The notes under the pieces: generated by a model
Seen by the model: only the letters and a program-made list of their open reading frames with translations
What the model was told of the DNA's origin: nothing
The model's database searches: none
Shown: piece by piece, positions 10,320 to 20,279 of the stretch
How positions within the stretch are numbered: position 1 is the first letter of the stretch
Layout: each line of letters opens with the position of its first letter
DNA from: Acholoe squamosa
Taxonomy: Eukaryota > Annelida > Polychaeta > Phyllodocida > Polynoidae
DNA length: 64,000 bases
Direction: 5' to 3'
Assembly (NCBI GenBank): GCA_949317995.1
Contig: OX439040.1
Location: forward strand, 77,101,972-77,165,971
Translations under genes and position numbers: made by a program

Positions 10320-12345
10320 CTGGAAACCCTATTATAATATTACTGATGATCCTGATATATTATGGGATATGTTATTGACTCCGTTAATTAAGTATTTGTA
10401 CACTTTTCACCCTCATGTTGAACGATACATTAAAAAAAGTAGGAGATCATGGATTGATGATGAAGTTATGGATTTAGTATTTGAAGGAGAAGGATGGTTA
10501 CGTCTCTATAGTGCCAATAAAAGTGCTCAGGAAAAGCAAGCTATAAAGGATTGTCAAATAGAAATTAGAAAGAAAACTAAAGCAAATCAAATTGGTGGTG
10601 TCATGCAAGAGTTGCAAGTAAGTTATGGTAATCCCAAAAAATTCTGGAAACACATAAATAACTTGTTTAAAAATTCGAATTCTATTGTGTATCCAGACAT
10701 GAGACATCATATAACTGGTGCTGATGTAACTTCTGATGATGTTTGTGAATATGTAAATGACTATTTTTGTAATATTGGTAAGGATCTGCATATTGCTGCT
10801 GTTGGAACTGATCAATATCTTGTGGATAATAATCTAGATATAGATGAACTATTGGCAAATGAAAACTTCTTAGATCAGAATATTAAGGTTAATAAGTGGG
10901 ATGTCCATTTTGCTCTAAAAGAAATTGATAAAAATAAGTCATCAGGCATAGACGGAATAAGGGGAGATATACTACATTGTGCATTATTGTTGTTGATAAA
11001 TCAATTCACTCATCTGATACAAATTAGTTTGGACAGGGTTATTTTTTCAAAATGTTTGGCAATGGCAGTTGTAAGACCATTACCTAAGGATGGGGATTTG
11101 GCAATGGTAAAAAATTGGCGACCCATATCAATACTACCAATGCCGTCTAAAGTCATTAAGAAAATTATGTATTATTACTTATGTGAAAGTATGAAGAAAA
11201 ATGGTACTTTTTGTGAAAACCAAAATGGTTACAAAAAAGGGACAGGTACTGGTGATGCCACTTTTGACTTTGTTAATGAGCTTTATGAATGTAGAAACAA
11301 TGGTCTGATAACAGGGGCTCTATTTATAGACTTCACTAAAGCATTCGACAGTGTATTACATTCAAAATTGCTAATTAAATTCAGTAAACTTGGTTTGAGT
11401 AAATCTAATTTTCTATGGTTTAAAAGTTACCTGTTGTTTGTCCTATATATTGATGGTGTTGTTAAGGTCTTAAAAAAATGCAAGATTAAACTGTATGCTG
11501 ATGACATTGTGATTTATAGTTCTAACAAAGATGTAGACTTGGTTAATGAGAATTTGAATGAAGATGTAATTAACTTTAAGCGTTGGGTTATCGAAAACAG
11601 ACTAACAGTAAATCCAACTAAAACAAAATTTATGTGGTTTTGTAGTGCTCATAAATTAAAAAGATGTCCGGATTCTACTATAGACTTCAATGGCAGCACT
11701 GTGCAAACTGTCACCTTCTTTCCATATCTAGGTGTACATATTAACAGTAAACTTAGTTTTGATAAACAGATTAAAATCATTAAAAGAAATGTATGCAATA
11801 AACTATTTAGGTTTGCTAAGTTAAGAAAGTTTTTAACACAAGAGCAAAGTGTAAAGATATACTGTTGTACAATCAGACCAATTATAGAATATTGTTCATT
11901 TATAAGTACTAGTTGTAATGAGGATGGTCTTGCGGCATTACAACGACTGCAAAATAGAGCTCTTAGAGTTTGTCTGAAATGCAATATTAGACGGTATAGT
12001 GTGAAGGAGTTGCATGAAATTTGTAAGGTTCCAGTGTTAGAGAAAAGATTTGACATGCTATTATTATGCTTAATGTATAAGAAATCAAAGACTGTGTTAA
12101 ATAGACCACAATCTTATAATACAAGGTCTCAAAAGAAGATTGTTTTTGAACTACCTAGGGTTATTACTAGACACTATAAAAGATCGCTATGGTACAGAAT
12201 AATTGATAATGAGAAGCAGGTGTGGAAACTGCGCTGCTTCATATTCATATTCATACTCACATTCATATCCTTTTTCATGTTTACATCCATATTGATATTG
12301 CTGATGTTCCCATATGCATATAACAGCATATACTACCAACTCTAA
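10219..12345 (+). CDS. LINE reverse transcriptase, open but missing a palm motif
   Basis: A 708-codon frame; the first ATG is arbitrary, and recognisable LINE sequence begins near residue 31. Residues 31-230 are the EN-RT linker. The RT follows: KNWRPISILP (298-307), the catalytic FIDFTKAFDSV (369-379), and YADD (426-429). Between SYL (405) and FVLYIDG (about 407) the roughly 30-35 residues that normally carry GVPQGS..GPLLF are absent, with the frame kept. The thumb and C-terminal 'LFRFAKLR...RALRVCLK' region, typical of CR1/Jockey-group proteins, continues to about residue 655. The last 50 residues are hydrophobic and come from an ATTCAT-type simple repeat near 12238-12275. Polymerase activity is very unlikely without the lost motif. 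The protein resembles the minus-strand fragment at 16891-18310 closely enough to be the same clade. Confidence 0.82.
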   Translation: MILISICMMKMMQGVKISEMCARILDGDFLESCDWKPYYNITDDPDILWDMLLTPLIKYLYTFHPHVERYIKKSRRSWIDDEVMDLVFEGEGWLRLYSANKSAQEKQAIKDCQIEIRKKTKANQIGGVMQELQVSYGNPKKFWKHINNLFKNSNSIVYPDMRHHITGADVTSDDVCEYVNDYFCNIGKDLHIAAVGTDQYLVDNNLDIDELLANENFLDQNIKVNKWDVHFALKEIDKNKSSGIDGIRGDILHCALLLLINQFTHLIQISLDRVIFSKCLAMAVVRPLPKDGDLAMVKNWRPISILPMPSKVIKKIMYYYLCESMKKNGTFCENQNGYKKGTGTGDATFDFVNELYECRNNGLITGALFIDFTKAFDSVLHSKLLIKFSKLGLSKSNFLWFKSYLLFVLYIDGVVKVLKKCKIKLYADDIVIYSSNKDVDLVNENLNEDVINFKRWVIENRLTVNPTKTKFMWFCSAHKLKRCPDSTIDFNGSTVQTVTFFPYLGVHINSKLSFDKQIKIIKRNVCNKLFRFAKLRKFLTQEQSVKIYCCTIRPIIEYCSFISTSCNEDGLAALQRLQNRALRVCLKCNIRRYSVKELHEICKVPVLEKRFDMLLLCLMYKKSKTVLNRPQSYNTRSQKKIVFELPRVITRHYKRSLWYRIIDNEKQVWKLRCFIFIFILTFISFFMFTSILILLMFPYAYNSIYYQL
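12238..12275 (+). repeat. ATTCAT-type simple repeat
   Basis: A degenerate run of TTCATA/TTCATT units that gives the LINE frame its hydrophobic tail. Confidence 0.6.
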
Positions 12346-12673
12346 TTATCACTTATTTGAACTAAAGACAAGGTGTATTTAGCTGTAATCATGATGTACT
12401 GAAATAATGTGTAGACACACAAATCTCTATGTATGACATATTATTTACTATCTATCTCTTTTTACTTTTAATTTGTTTGTCTGTACTTTCTATGTTAATA
12501 ACCTATTGAGTGAATATTGCCAGTCCCTATTTTTCCATCTGCTGATTGTGTTCATATTGACATTTGTCAAGATCCATGAAGTTATTGTACTGTTTCATTT
12601 GTGACTTTCCTTTGAAAAATCAATAAAACTTGGTCTGCTCTATAGCATTATTTAAATGAACATAGCAGTTCAT

Positions 12674-13415
12674 TAATGCAATGAGCAAGTCCAAAAAGAA
12701 AAAAAAGCTGGTGCTCAGCTGGACAGTATGTGGAAGAACCTGACTGCAGGAGAGGTGCTTGCTACCACAGGAGGGAGAGCAGAGGGAGGGTATGTAGCAC
12801 CTGAGGAGGAAGGGGCAGGAGAAAAAGAGGTACCCTTCCATGCATCAATGGTGTTGACTGTTAAAGCTACTAAGAAAAAGGCAGAGCAAGTAGTGAACTT
12901 TGTGACAGAAGCAGTAAAAGTGAAGTTGGCCAAGAAAACGCAGAGAGACAGTGAGATGGAAGGAGGATGGTCATGGAGGGATCTCTTTAAATACAGAGGA
13001 ACAGGTGGCTCCACAACTCACTTTGGCAGAGTGGGAAGCAGCAAATATGAGGCTGATGTATCACTTGCTTAAGAAGGGGGAGCTAAAGAGGAACAAGGTG
13101 GGGGATTACATGGCCTATACATGCAACATATTTGACTTTATAACAATGTACACATGGCCTTCCATTCTGGAATATGATGTGAGGTATAGAAAGCTCCAGG
13201 CAGAGTATGGATTTAAGTGGGGAGCAGGGAGCCAGCATATTGAAAAACTCCTACTCATACCAAGACCACAGGCTCCTCCTGGGGGGTCTGGAGGAGGAGG
13301 ATATCTAGGGGGCAACAAGAAGAGATATGCAGAAGACATCTGTGAGCAGTATCACAGAACTGGGATCTGTCACTATGGGTCAAAGTGCAAGTTCAGGCAT
13401 GTGGGGAAAGAATAG
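12674..13415 (+). pseudogene. DIRS-type gag, central and C-terminal part with CCCH knuckle
   Basis: Resumes after the LINE with a lysine-rich stretch and MWKNLTAGEVLATTGG (12728 onward), then an alanine/lysine-rich segment. A frameshift near 13000 leads into the frame that ends at 13415. That part has LTLAEWEAANMRLMYHLL, DYMAYTCNIFDFI and EYDVRYRKLQAEYGFKWG, a pattern typical of DIRS/Ngaro gag. A C-terminal CCCH zinc knuckle follows: C-x8-C-x5-C-x3-H in ICEQYHRTGICHYGSKCKFR plus H. It ends in TAG, after which the same frame continues directly into reverse transcriptase sequence. The role in the live family would be nucleic-acid binding and particle assembly. Here it is broken by the LINE and the frameshift. 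Confidence 0.75.
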
Positions 13416-13427
13416 GGGCCTGTCCCA

Positions 13428-14296
13428 GTGCCAAGGGATGGAGCCCTGCATCCTGAGGCATGGGACACTTTGTTACCAGACCTAGATGTTGACAGGCAAT
13501 CTATTATGGCTGGGGTCAGGGAGGGCTTTAGAGTGACTCATCTAGACACTGGAGGTGCTGGGGCCTATCAGAGGAACCACCAGTCAGCCACCAGCCATGA
13601 AAATAGAGACAGGGTAGAGGCTCTTATCAAGGAGGAGTTGGAGAATGGTAGATATGTTATAGTGAAAGAAAGGCCTGATAGAGGTATTAAGGGAGTTGGG
13701 GTTCGCCATTAGCTATAACAAACTGGTGCCACCAACAAGGTGTCTCACATACCTGGGAGTGGAGTTTGATACAGAGAACTATGTGCTAGGTCTCCCCCAT
13801 GCAAAATTGAGTGAATTAAAAAAGGCGTTGCTCTGGTTCAGGGGGAGAAGGTCAGTGACTAAGAGACAATTGCAGCAATTAACAGGCCGGTTGAATTGGG
13901 CCTCACAGGTGATAATTGGAGGAAGGACCTTTATGAGGTGGTTACTTGACCGCCAGAAGGCCCTGAAGTATCAGGGGCATAAAACTAGGATTACAACAGA
14001 AATGACAGCTGACATTCACTGGTGGTTGGACTACCTGGATCAATCAGGCTGCGGTTGGCATGATTAACAAGGGATCCACGCAGCACCATGTTATTATGCG
14101 TTCACTAAGGGCAGTGTTTTGGCTTAAAGTGGAATTAAATCTTAAGATAAAGGCAATTTATTACCCAGGTAGCAGAAATCAGTTGGCTGATAGAGCAAGC
14201 AGGCTATCAGAGCCAGGTGGGTGGGAAAAATTGCTAGCAGCCCAGCGTGCTGCATGCTGCGCAGGCAACCAGGAGGTGGGAGCGGTATGTCTGTAA
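13428..14296 (+). pseudogene. DIRS-type RT and RNase H remnants, catalytic cores deleted
   Basis: Three pieces in order. 13428-13712 is the RT N-terminus (GVREGFRVTH, QRNHQSATSHENRDRVEALI, KEELENGRYVIV) and lies in the same frame as gag, separated by one TAG. 13696-14067 jumps to the RT C-terminus and connection (LVPPTRCLTYLGVEFDT, LQQLTGRLNWASQ, GRTFMRWLL, WWLDYL). 14060-14296 is the RNase H C-terminus (INKGS, YYPGSRNQLADRASRL). The RT palm with its DD pair is missing between the first two pieces, and the RNase H middle is missing between the last two, so both enzymes are dead. Confidence 0.78.
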
Positions 14297-14313
14297 TGAT
14301 GGAACTTGACTGA

Positions 14314-15304
14314 TTGGTAGCGGTATACCAGTCGGAGGCCTTTGCCTCTAGCACAGTTAAGGCTTATGGAGTGCACATCCTTTTGTGCAGTAATGGGCGT
14401 GCGTCCAGTGCCAGCACAGCCCAGTCAGTTGTGCAGATATGTGGCACATCTTACGCGGAGACTAAAATATTCATCTATAAAACAGTATTTATCAGTGATA
14501 GGTCACATGCATCAGGAGCGAGGTTGGCCTAGCCCTTTGGATAGTAATTACCCTCTTAAGTTAACCCTTCGGGGTGTGCGGAGGGTGCTGGGTGATGCGG
14601 TTATACGGAAGCAGCCAGTGACGCCTGAGATGTTATTTGCACTGCTACAGGGTTTGGATGTTACGACCCCTAAAGGTTCAGCAGTGTGGGCGAGTGCACT
14701 GCTCATGTTCTTTGGGCTATTACGGAGATCAAATGTCCTAGGTGTTGGGGGGACCCCATTCAACCCCTCTCACCATCTCAGGAGGCAGGACTTGGGGCTG
14801 ACTCCACAGGGACTACAGGTGACAATACGCTGGTCTAAGACTGACCAGGTTCCTGCTAGGACACGGGTGATACCCTACCCGCGGATTAAGGGCTACCCTC
14901 TGTGTCCTACTCAGGCTGTGTTCAATGCTATGCGTCTAACTAAGCAGGCACCACTTGTGGAGGGGGACAAGGCAGCTCCACCCTTAACACCAGAATTTTT
15001 CTCAAAAACAGTGCTTCAGATTTTTAAGCAAGCGGGCCATGATAGAAGGGATTATGGTTCTCACAGCTTCCGCCGTGGAGGCGCCAGTTTTCTGTGGTGT
15101 GTGACTGGAGTGGACCCTGAAGCAATTAAGGCCCTGGGGGATTGGACTTTCAGTGCCTGGAAGCTGTATGCTGTCAGTGACCCGCCTGCTTTGGCGCGTA
15201 CAACTGCTGCGATGGCTGCTGCCATGACTACTTTCTACCTCCATTTGGGAGTTTGGGGGAAGCGAGCAATATATATAATTAGCTTTGTACTGTACTCATT
15301 ATAA
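14314..15304 (+). pseudogene. DIRS-type tyrosine recombinase, near full length
   Basis: The N-terminal core-binding part starts in one frame near 14320 (SEAFASSTVKAYG) and shifts near 14375 into the long frame 14342-15304 (320 codons). The catalytic set is visible in that frame: Arg in FFGLLRRSN (R128), Lys in IRWSKTDQ (K166), HSFRR (H241, R244), Trp in LGDW (W268) and the nucleophile Tyr in WKLYAV (Y276). In living relatives this enzyme inserts the circular cDNA. Apart from the N-terminal frameshift the catalytic domain looks intact. It is the best preserved part of the element, and downstream of it no terminal repeat was recognised. Confidence 0.85.
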
Positions 15305-15309
15305 CTAGT

Positions 15310-15725
15310 AACTTTGGTTATCAGGTCATCCTAATTAATTATACTCATTAGTGCTAATTGGATAATTGGATATTTGGATATGCTATAATGGGTGTTTACT
15401 CAGGTAAACAGGAGCTTTTAGACGTCAATAAACTTGACCTTTCTCCAGTTGGTGTCCTCGTATATTTAATTAGTGCTACAGCTTGGTGGCCAAAGCTGTC
15501 ATCTCAAAAAGTGATTTACTATTCCTGTACTCTCAGGTTGATCTCTATAGCCAGGATTCATGGGGAGGAGGAAGCCATAGATTTGCGGGTCCCTGTCATA
15601 GTATTGTGGCAGTGTCGTTATAGATAGAGTATTGTAGAACACAAGAAATACAAAAGACAAAAGGACAAATGAAATGGGACATGAAAACATACATAGCTCT
15701 GTCTCATATAAGTGATGCAAATATA
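15310..15725. other. no gene seen
   Basis: AT-rich sequence after the recombinase. No copy of the 61-bp upstream duplication and no inverted repeat of the gag leader were found here. Confidence 0.4.
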
Positions 15726-15732
15726 AAATGAA

Positions 15733-18700
15733 GGTTTCTAACCGGCTGCTATATTTGGCTGTAGTTTGAATTCTGTCACAGAAAAGTATATATTTTTTAG
15801 ATGCTCTAAGTCTGTACATGCATTACCTTACCCCCCTGTACCGTTTTAGACCAATTTTCTCTCAAAGATATGGCAGTAGGCAGGCAGATGGACTGATACC
15901 CCAGTATTTTCTATCAACTTTTTATTCCATGTCCTAATTAGCCTAATAGACAATAAATTATCCAGTGGACAAAACCATTTATTTATGAAACATTTGGCTA
16001 TCTTTTGTCTCAGAAATGGAGGTTTCTGACTGGAGGTTTCTGGCCGGCTGTCAATAAATCCCATCCTCCTGATCAACTATAGCATGTTATTGTATATATA
16101 TTTTAAATCATGGTAAACCTCATCTATTTCTATCAATAAGGCAAGTTGAATAGTAAAACTATGGCAGCAGTAAACAGATTTATCTCTGGCCACTCAAGCT
16201 GGTCAGAAACCTTCATTTTTTTTTTTTTTTTAACTAAGAAGTGTTTATTAACTACTCCACTACTCGAGGAGGTGATAATAATGTAGTTAACATATTCAGT
16301 TACACCAGATTAAATGATAATTAATGGGTATTAACAGATGAAATATGAAAATTCTCTAGTTGTATGCTAGACTAATTGTCCGCATATTTCATCCAAGGGA
16401 CATGACAAGCTTGTTTGCTAGCGACTAAATCCCAAAAGTTGTGAAAATTAGAAAAAAACCCAAAGAAACACAGTACAGACAAATACAAGTATAAACAAAC
16501 ACACAAATGAATTTCTAAGATTAACTTCCAACCATGATGGAAAGAAGTCATAAATTAGCGATCTTGTTCTATACTTGTAATATTGATATTAAGTGTTAAG
16601 CAGTTAGATAGACAATCAGAACAATTATCAGGTCTGTCATAGATCTGATTAAGGGTTTGTAATAGAGTTCACTGACCTTCAGAGAAACCAATCCCAGGAA
16701 TGACCCCCAATTGGGGACAGCCTACAGTATGATTGAAACATTTATCATTATTGATGCCGATGTTATACATTCATCATTGCATCACTACCTTTCATCATAT
16801 TCAATGTCGCTTTCATCTTCAGTATCACAAAGTAATAAGCTCCTGTCGAGGATAGACGTTTCTCTAGGTTTTTCACTCTTCTTGTGGAGGTCATAAATTC
16901 TCTTGATAACAGTCATTTTCAGTGTCTCTTACATAGTCACCCCGCTTTGCATACTTGTACATACATACTAGTAACATTTCATCATATCGGCTTTCTAGCT
17001 TCATGACGTCACATGATTCATGTAGTTCATCCACAGACATACCTCTAACACTGGTGCGCATGCAGATTCTAAGTCCACAGTTTTGAAATCGCTGTAATTT
17101 TGTATTTAGCAAGTAAATTGCACCTGAGTGCAAAAAACAAGCATAATCAAACTGGCTCATGATCATGGTTTTGTACATCATGATAGCTGCCTTTTTCATC
17201 AAATCACAGCGCAGTTTGGCGAATTTGAATAATTTCTGGTTGACTTTCTTAGTGAGATCTTTCATAGCAGGTTCTAAGGTCATACCCTCATCAAATTTTA
17301 TGCCGAGAGAGGGATAGTGTTTTACGCTCTCTAATGGTATACTGTCGATCATTGGCAGGTTTTCAAGTACAATTTTGAGTTTTTCCTTACTGGCACTTAG
17401 CATGTATTTTGTTTTCTTGCTGTTGATAGTTAGGCGTAGCTCCTCACACCTCTCTACAACCTTGTTTAGGTCATTTTGTAATAGAGAAACCGCTAATTGT
17501 GGGTCCTTGTTACAAGTATAGAAGAACAGATCATCAGTATAGAGTATGCTTTTACAGTGTGCAAGATTATTACCTATACTATCTATATATTAAATGAATA
17601 GGAGCGGCCCCAAGACCAAGCCCTGTGGGACTCCGTAGCCAACAGGGGCTAGTTCCGACTCACAATTCCAATTATAGCTATCTTTATCGAGTTTTAATTA
17701 CTTCAGCTTGTGTAGAAGGTACAAGTGATTTACTGAATGAAATGCTTTTTTCAAGTCTACATAACGAAGCGCGCTTATTATACCATTATCCCTGTTGTGT
17801 ACATGAGCAATTTTCTCTGCGACTTTGGAAGCCACTGACAATTGTGTTAGGTGGACTAATGTCATTTTCAAGAACTCTTTCATGAATTTTGCACTAACCT
17901 GTTCCATTCCAGAGGTTTTACTGATATTAATATCATCTAGAAGATATTACACTTCCTCTGGTATCACTTTGATGGGGGGAAAAATATCGTCCTCATCAAC
18001 CACAGGATCATAATCTGGACTAAGGTCAGCTAATTGCAGTCCTTTCTCAGTAAGATCATCTGACAATTTCTCTTCTATACCTGCAAAGAAATTGTTCATA
18101 TACTCTACTGATTCCAAATCAGATTTTAGGACTCCATCCTCTCCTTTAAGTATAGGTGGCAGGGATTTACCAGTAGGCTGGAAGATGCCATTTAAAATGT
18201 GCCAAATAGTCTTTGGATTGTTGCTATTTTCATCGATAGCATTCTTTGAACTGTTTGACCTAGCATACTTAGTTTTGCGATACTGCAATGAACCCTTTTT
18301 GCCTCTGTGTTGAAAGAAAATAAAATACCAAATGGCATGGCTACCACTATTATTTTTGAGAGAATTTTTCAGGATTAAACACAGCCCATTATAATTTCTT
18401 TGCTAAAACCTTGTGATATCATACAAAAGCTAACAGGAAAAAGGGAAATTAATGTTAGCTGGTCAGAAACCTCAATCTCTTGGACAATTAATACCCTATT
18501 GTTCAATAAATAGACAGTGTGCAAAATAGAACTTAATTGGATGATTGAGGCATGGTGTGTGCACACCTAAATACCTGCAAAAGATACACCTTACTCTGAT
18601 GAAATTCAGAGTACATGCTAATCTTATTCCTGATGCAGGTTTCTGACTGGGGAGGTTTCTGAACGGCAGTTATAAAAACATCTATTGACCTGTAGTTTGA

Positions 18701-19193
18701 ATTCCAGCACAGAAAGGCATAGTTTTTTGAGTCAACATGGGATTGATCCTTTCCTGACTTTATTTCTTTTATGAAGGTTTCTGACCAGAGCCACAAGTGA
18801 AGGTTTCTGACTGAGGAGGTTTCTGACCGACAGTTAGGAAAATGTTTATTATTCTGTAGTTTGAATTCCATGACAGAAAGGTATAGTTTGTTCAGTCAAC
18901 ATATCTTTTATTCTATCTTGACTCTATTTTTCAATGAGAAATTTCTTCCTTCACCTTTTATCAATGGCAGAATTGACCTTCTTATTTCTGATTAAGGTTT
19001 CTAACCGTGAAGGTTTCTGGCCAGCAGTTATCAAAATATATATTGACCTGTAGTTCGAATTCCTTCACAGAATGTTTTTGGTCAACATAGGTTTAATTAT
19101 ATCTTGACTCCATCCCTTTGTGAACATTCTTTTCCCACACCTTTCATTCATGGTACAATTAGCCATCTTGGTGCTACTGGATGTTTCTGATCA
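15733..19193. repeat. field of 13 copies of GGTTTCTGACCGG-type motif
   Basis: Plus-strand copies start at 15733, 16021, 16035, 18638, 18654, 18776, 18802, 18818, 18996, 19012 and 19181. Minus-strand copies are at 16199-16211 and 18459-18471. Four pairs are doublets at 14 or 16 bp. On the right side the motif is embedded in a repeat of roughly 165-195 bp (starts 18638, 18802, 18996) that also contains GTAGTTTGAATTCC. The left group (15733) shares that same text. The LINE fragment at 16891-18310 lies between the two groups, as if inserted into one repeat-rich element. Confidence 0.7.
16891..18310 (-). pseudogene. CR1/Jockey-group LINE reverse transcriptase fragment
   Basis: Reads right to left in a single frame. 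Linker KTIWHILNGIFQ (about 18200) is followed by ISKTSGMEQVSAKFMKEF, catalytic YVDLKKAFHSVNH (about 17735-17770), YGVPQGLVLGPLLFI (about 17600-17650), YTDD (about 17550), then the C-terminal LFKFAKLR...LRICMR region ending at 16891. Three in-frame stops interrupt it, near 17945, 17697 and 17590, and the segment between the catalytic block and GVPQG is shortened. The endonuclease half is absent, as in 5'-truncated LINE copies. The C-terminal region closely resembles that of the LINE at 9830-12640. Confidence 0.82.
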
Positions 19194-19199
19194 AAGCCA

Positions 19200-19750
19200 C
19201 ATTACATAAGAAAATGGGGTAGCCTCCTATATGTGAGCTGAGGGGGTACCTGAGACATTTATCACTAGGGAGTATGTATCTTTGCCCTCATACCACAAAA
19301 GGGGAGCATGTGACAACAACTGGAATTCAAGAAACTGTAAAGGTCTCTTTTATCTATTTTTTGTGTTTTTCATATATAAAACAAGAAAGAGAGACATGAA
19401 AGAAGAAGAGATAAGATTGAATTAATATTTCCATAGTTAGAGGAATTTGTTTCCAGTAACAAGATAGATGTTCAGGGATTGTATATAATATTAATATTTG
19501 CTGGGGCAAGTCCCAGTTATCCTTTTATGACAGTTGACTAAGGGTATGATATAGAAGGTGTCACAGGCGAAAGAAGTTATTTTCACCTATCTTCCAGAAT
19601 GAAACTGCTGTAAATCTGGTTCTTATTTTTAGCATGGTAGACTGTGTGTACATAGTTAATCGGAAGGCTTATAGGGGTGAAGGGATTAGGGACCGGTCCC
19701 CTGCCTCATCAAGTATTATCTAAACAATCCATGTTGATGCAACATTTACT
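19200..19750. other. no gene seen
   Basis: AT-rich, no recognised element. Confidence 0.4.
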
Positions 19751-19755
19751 AAACT

Positions 19756-19850
19756 TTTTCTACCCAATAACCCCAGGATCCTCCAATTTATGGCTTCTGG
19801 AGTCACTTGGTAGAAAATGTGGATGGCTCTTGGGGTTATTTGGTAGAAAA
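19756..19850. repeat. inverted repeat, 20-bp arms with one mismatch
   Basis: Positions 19756-19775 pair with 19831-19850 (core TCTACC.AATAACCCCA). A third partial copy, TTGGTAGAAAA, lies between them at about 19807. Confidence 0.7.
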
Positions 19851-20068
19851 CTCAGACCAAAGGTACTCATGCAGTGTACCAGGGTTGCCAGTAAAATTGA
19901 AGGCTAGAACGTCTCAAATAAGAAGGACTCAATAAGAAGACAATTACTGTAACAGAGTTTCTACTCAATTCATTTTGTTTTATTAGAAATATACACAAGT
20001 TTACATGTTTTTGTTTTTTATTCAGGAACAATGCCATATTGTGCCAATCTTCAGTAAATTTACCAATT

Positions 20069-20270
20069 TGACCTCTTTTGACCCGATTTGACCCATTTCA
20101 TCCAACTTGGCCAAAGTTGGGCTAATCCTGGGTCAACTGGTCCATCTTGGCAAATTTAACTTTTTTGACACAATTTGCCCAACACGGGTCAGACTCAGTG
20201 TTGCCCAATCTCTGGCTATTTGACCCATCTTGACCAAGAGAGACCTGTTCTGACCCAATTTCCCAAAACA
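20069..20270. repeat. degenerate TTGACCC-type short repeat
   Basis: TTTGACCC, TTGACCAA and TTGGCCAA-like blocks recur about every 10-25 bases. This resembles a decayed minisatellite. Confidence 0.45.
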
Positions 20271-20279
20271 AGAATGATC

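Larger units (their letters stand above)
9830..12640 (+). mobile_element. CR1/Jockey-group LINE inserted in gag, internally deleted
   Basis: Runs from a 5'-truncated endonuclease through reverse transcriptase to an AT-rich 3' region with AATAAA at 12622-12627. Gag-type coding resumes about 40 bp later, which identifies the insertion. Target duplications could not be read with confidence. Two internal losses are visible: the end of the endonuclease with the EN-RT linker start, and the RT palm segment with the GVPQGS motif. Confidence 0.8.
9462..15304 (+). mobile_element. decayed DIRS-type (tyrosine recombinase) retroelement, interrupted by a LINE
   Basis: Gene order on the plus strand is gag N-part, [LINE], gag remainder with a CCCH knuckle, RT/RNase H remnants, and tyrosine recombinase. 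This is the order of DIRS/Ngaro-group elements, which integrate with a tyrosine recombinase rather than a DDE integrase. RT and RNase H have each lost their catalytic middle, and frameshifts occur in gag and at the recombinase start. The terminal repeats (split direct or inverted) that would separate DIRS from Ngaro/PAT were not found, so the outer limits are those of the coding parts only. Confidence 0.8.

Noticed and set aside
12620-13014. Minus-strand frames opposite the gag region
   Set aside because: Antisense shadows of the DIRS-type gag coding sequence.
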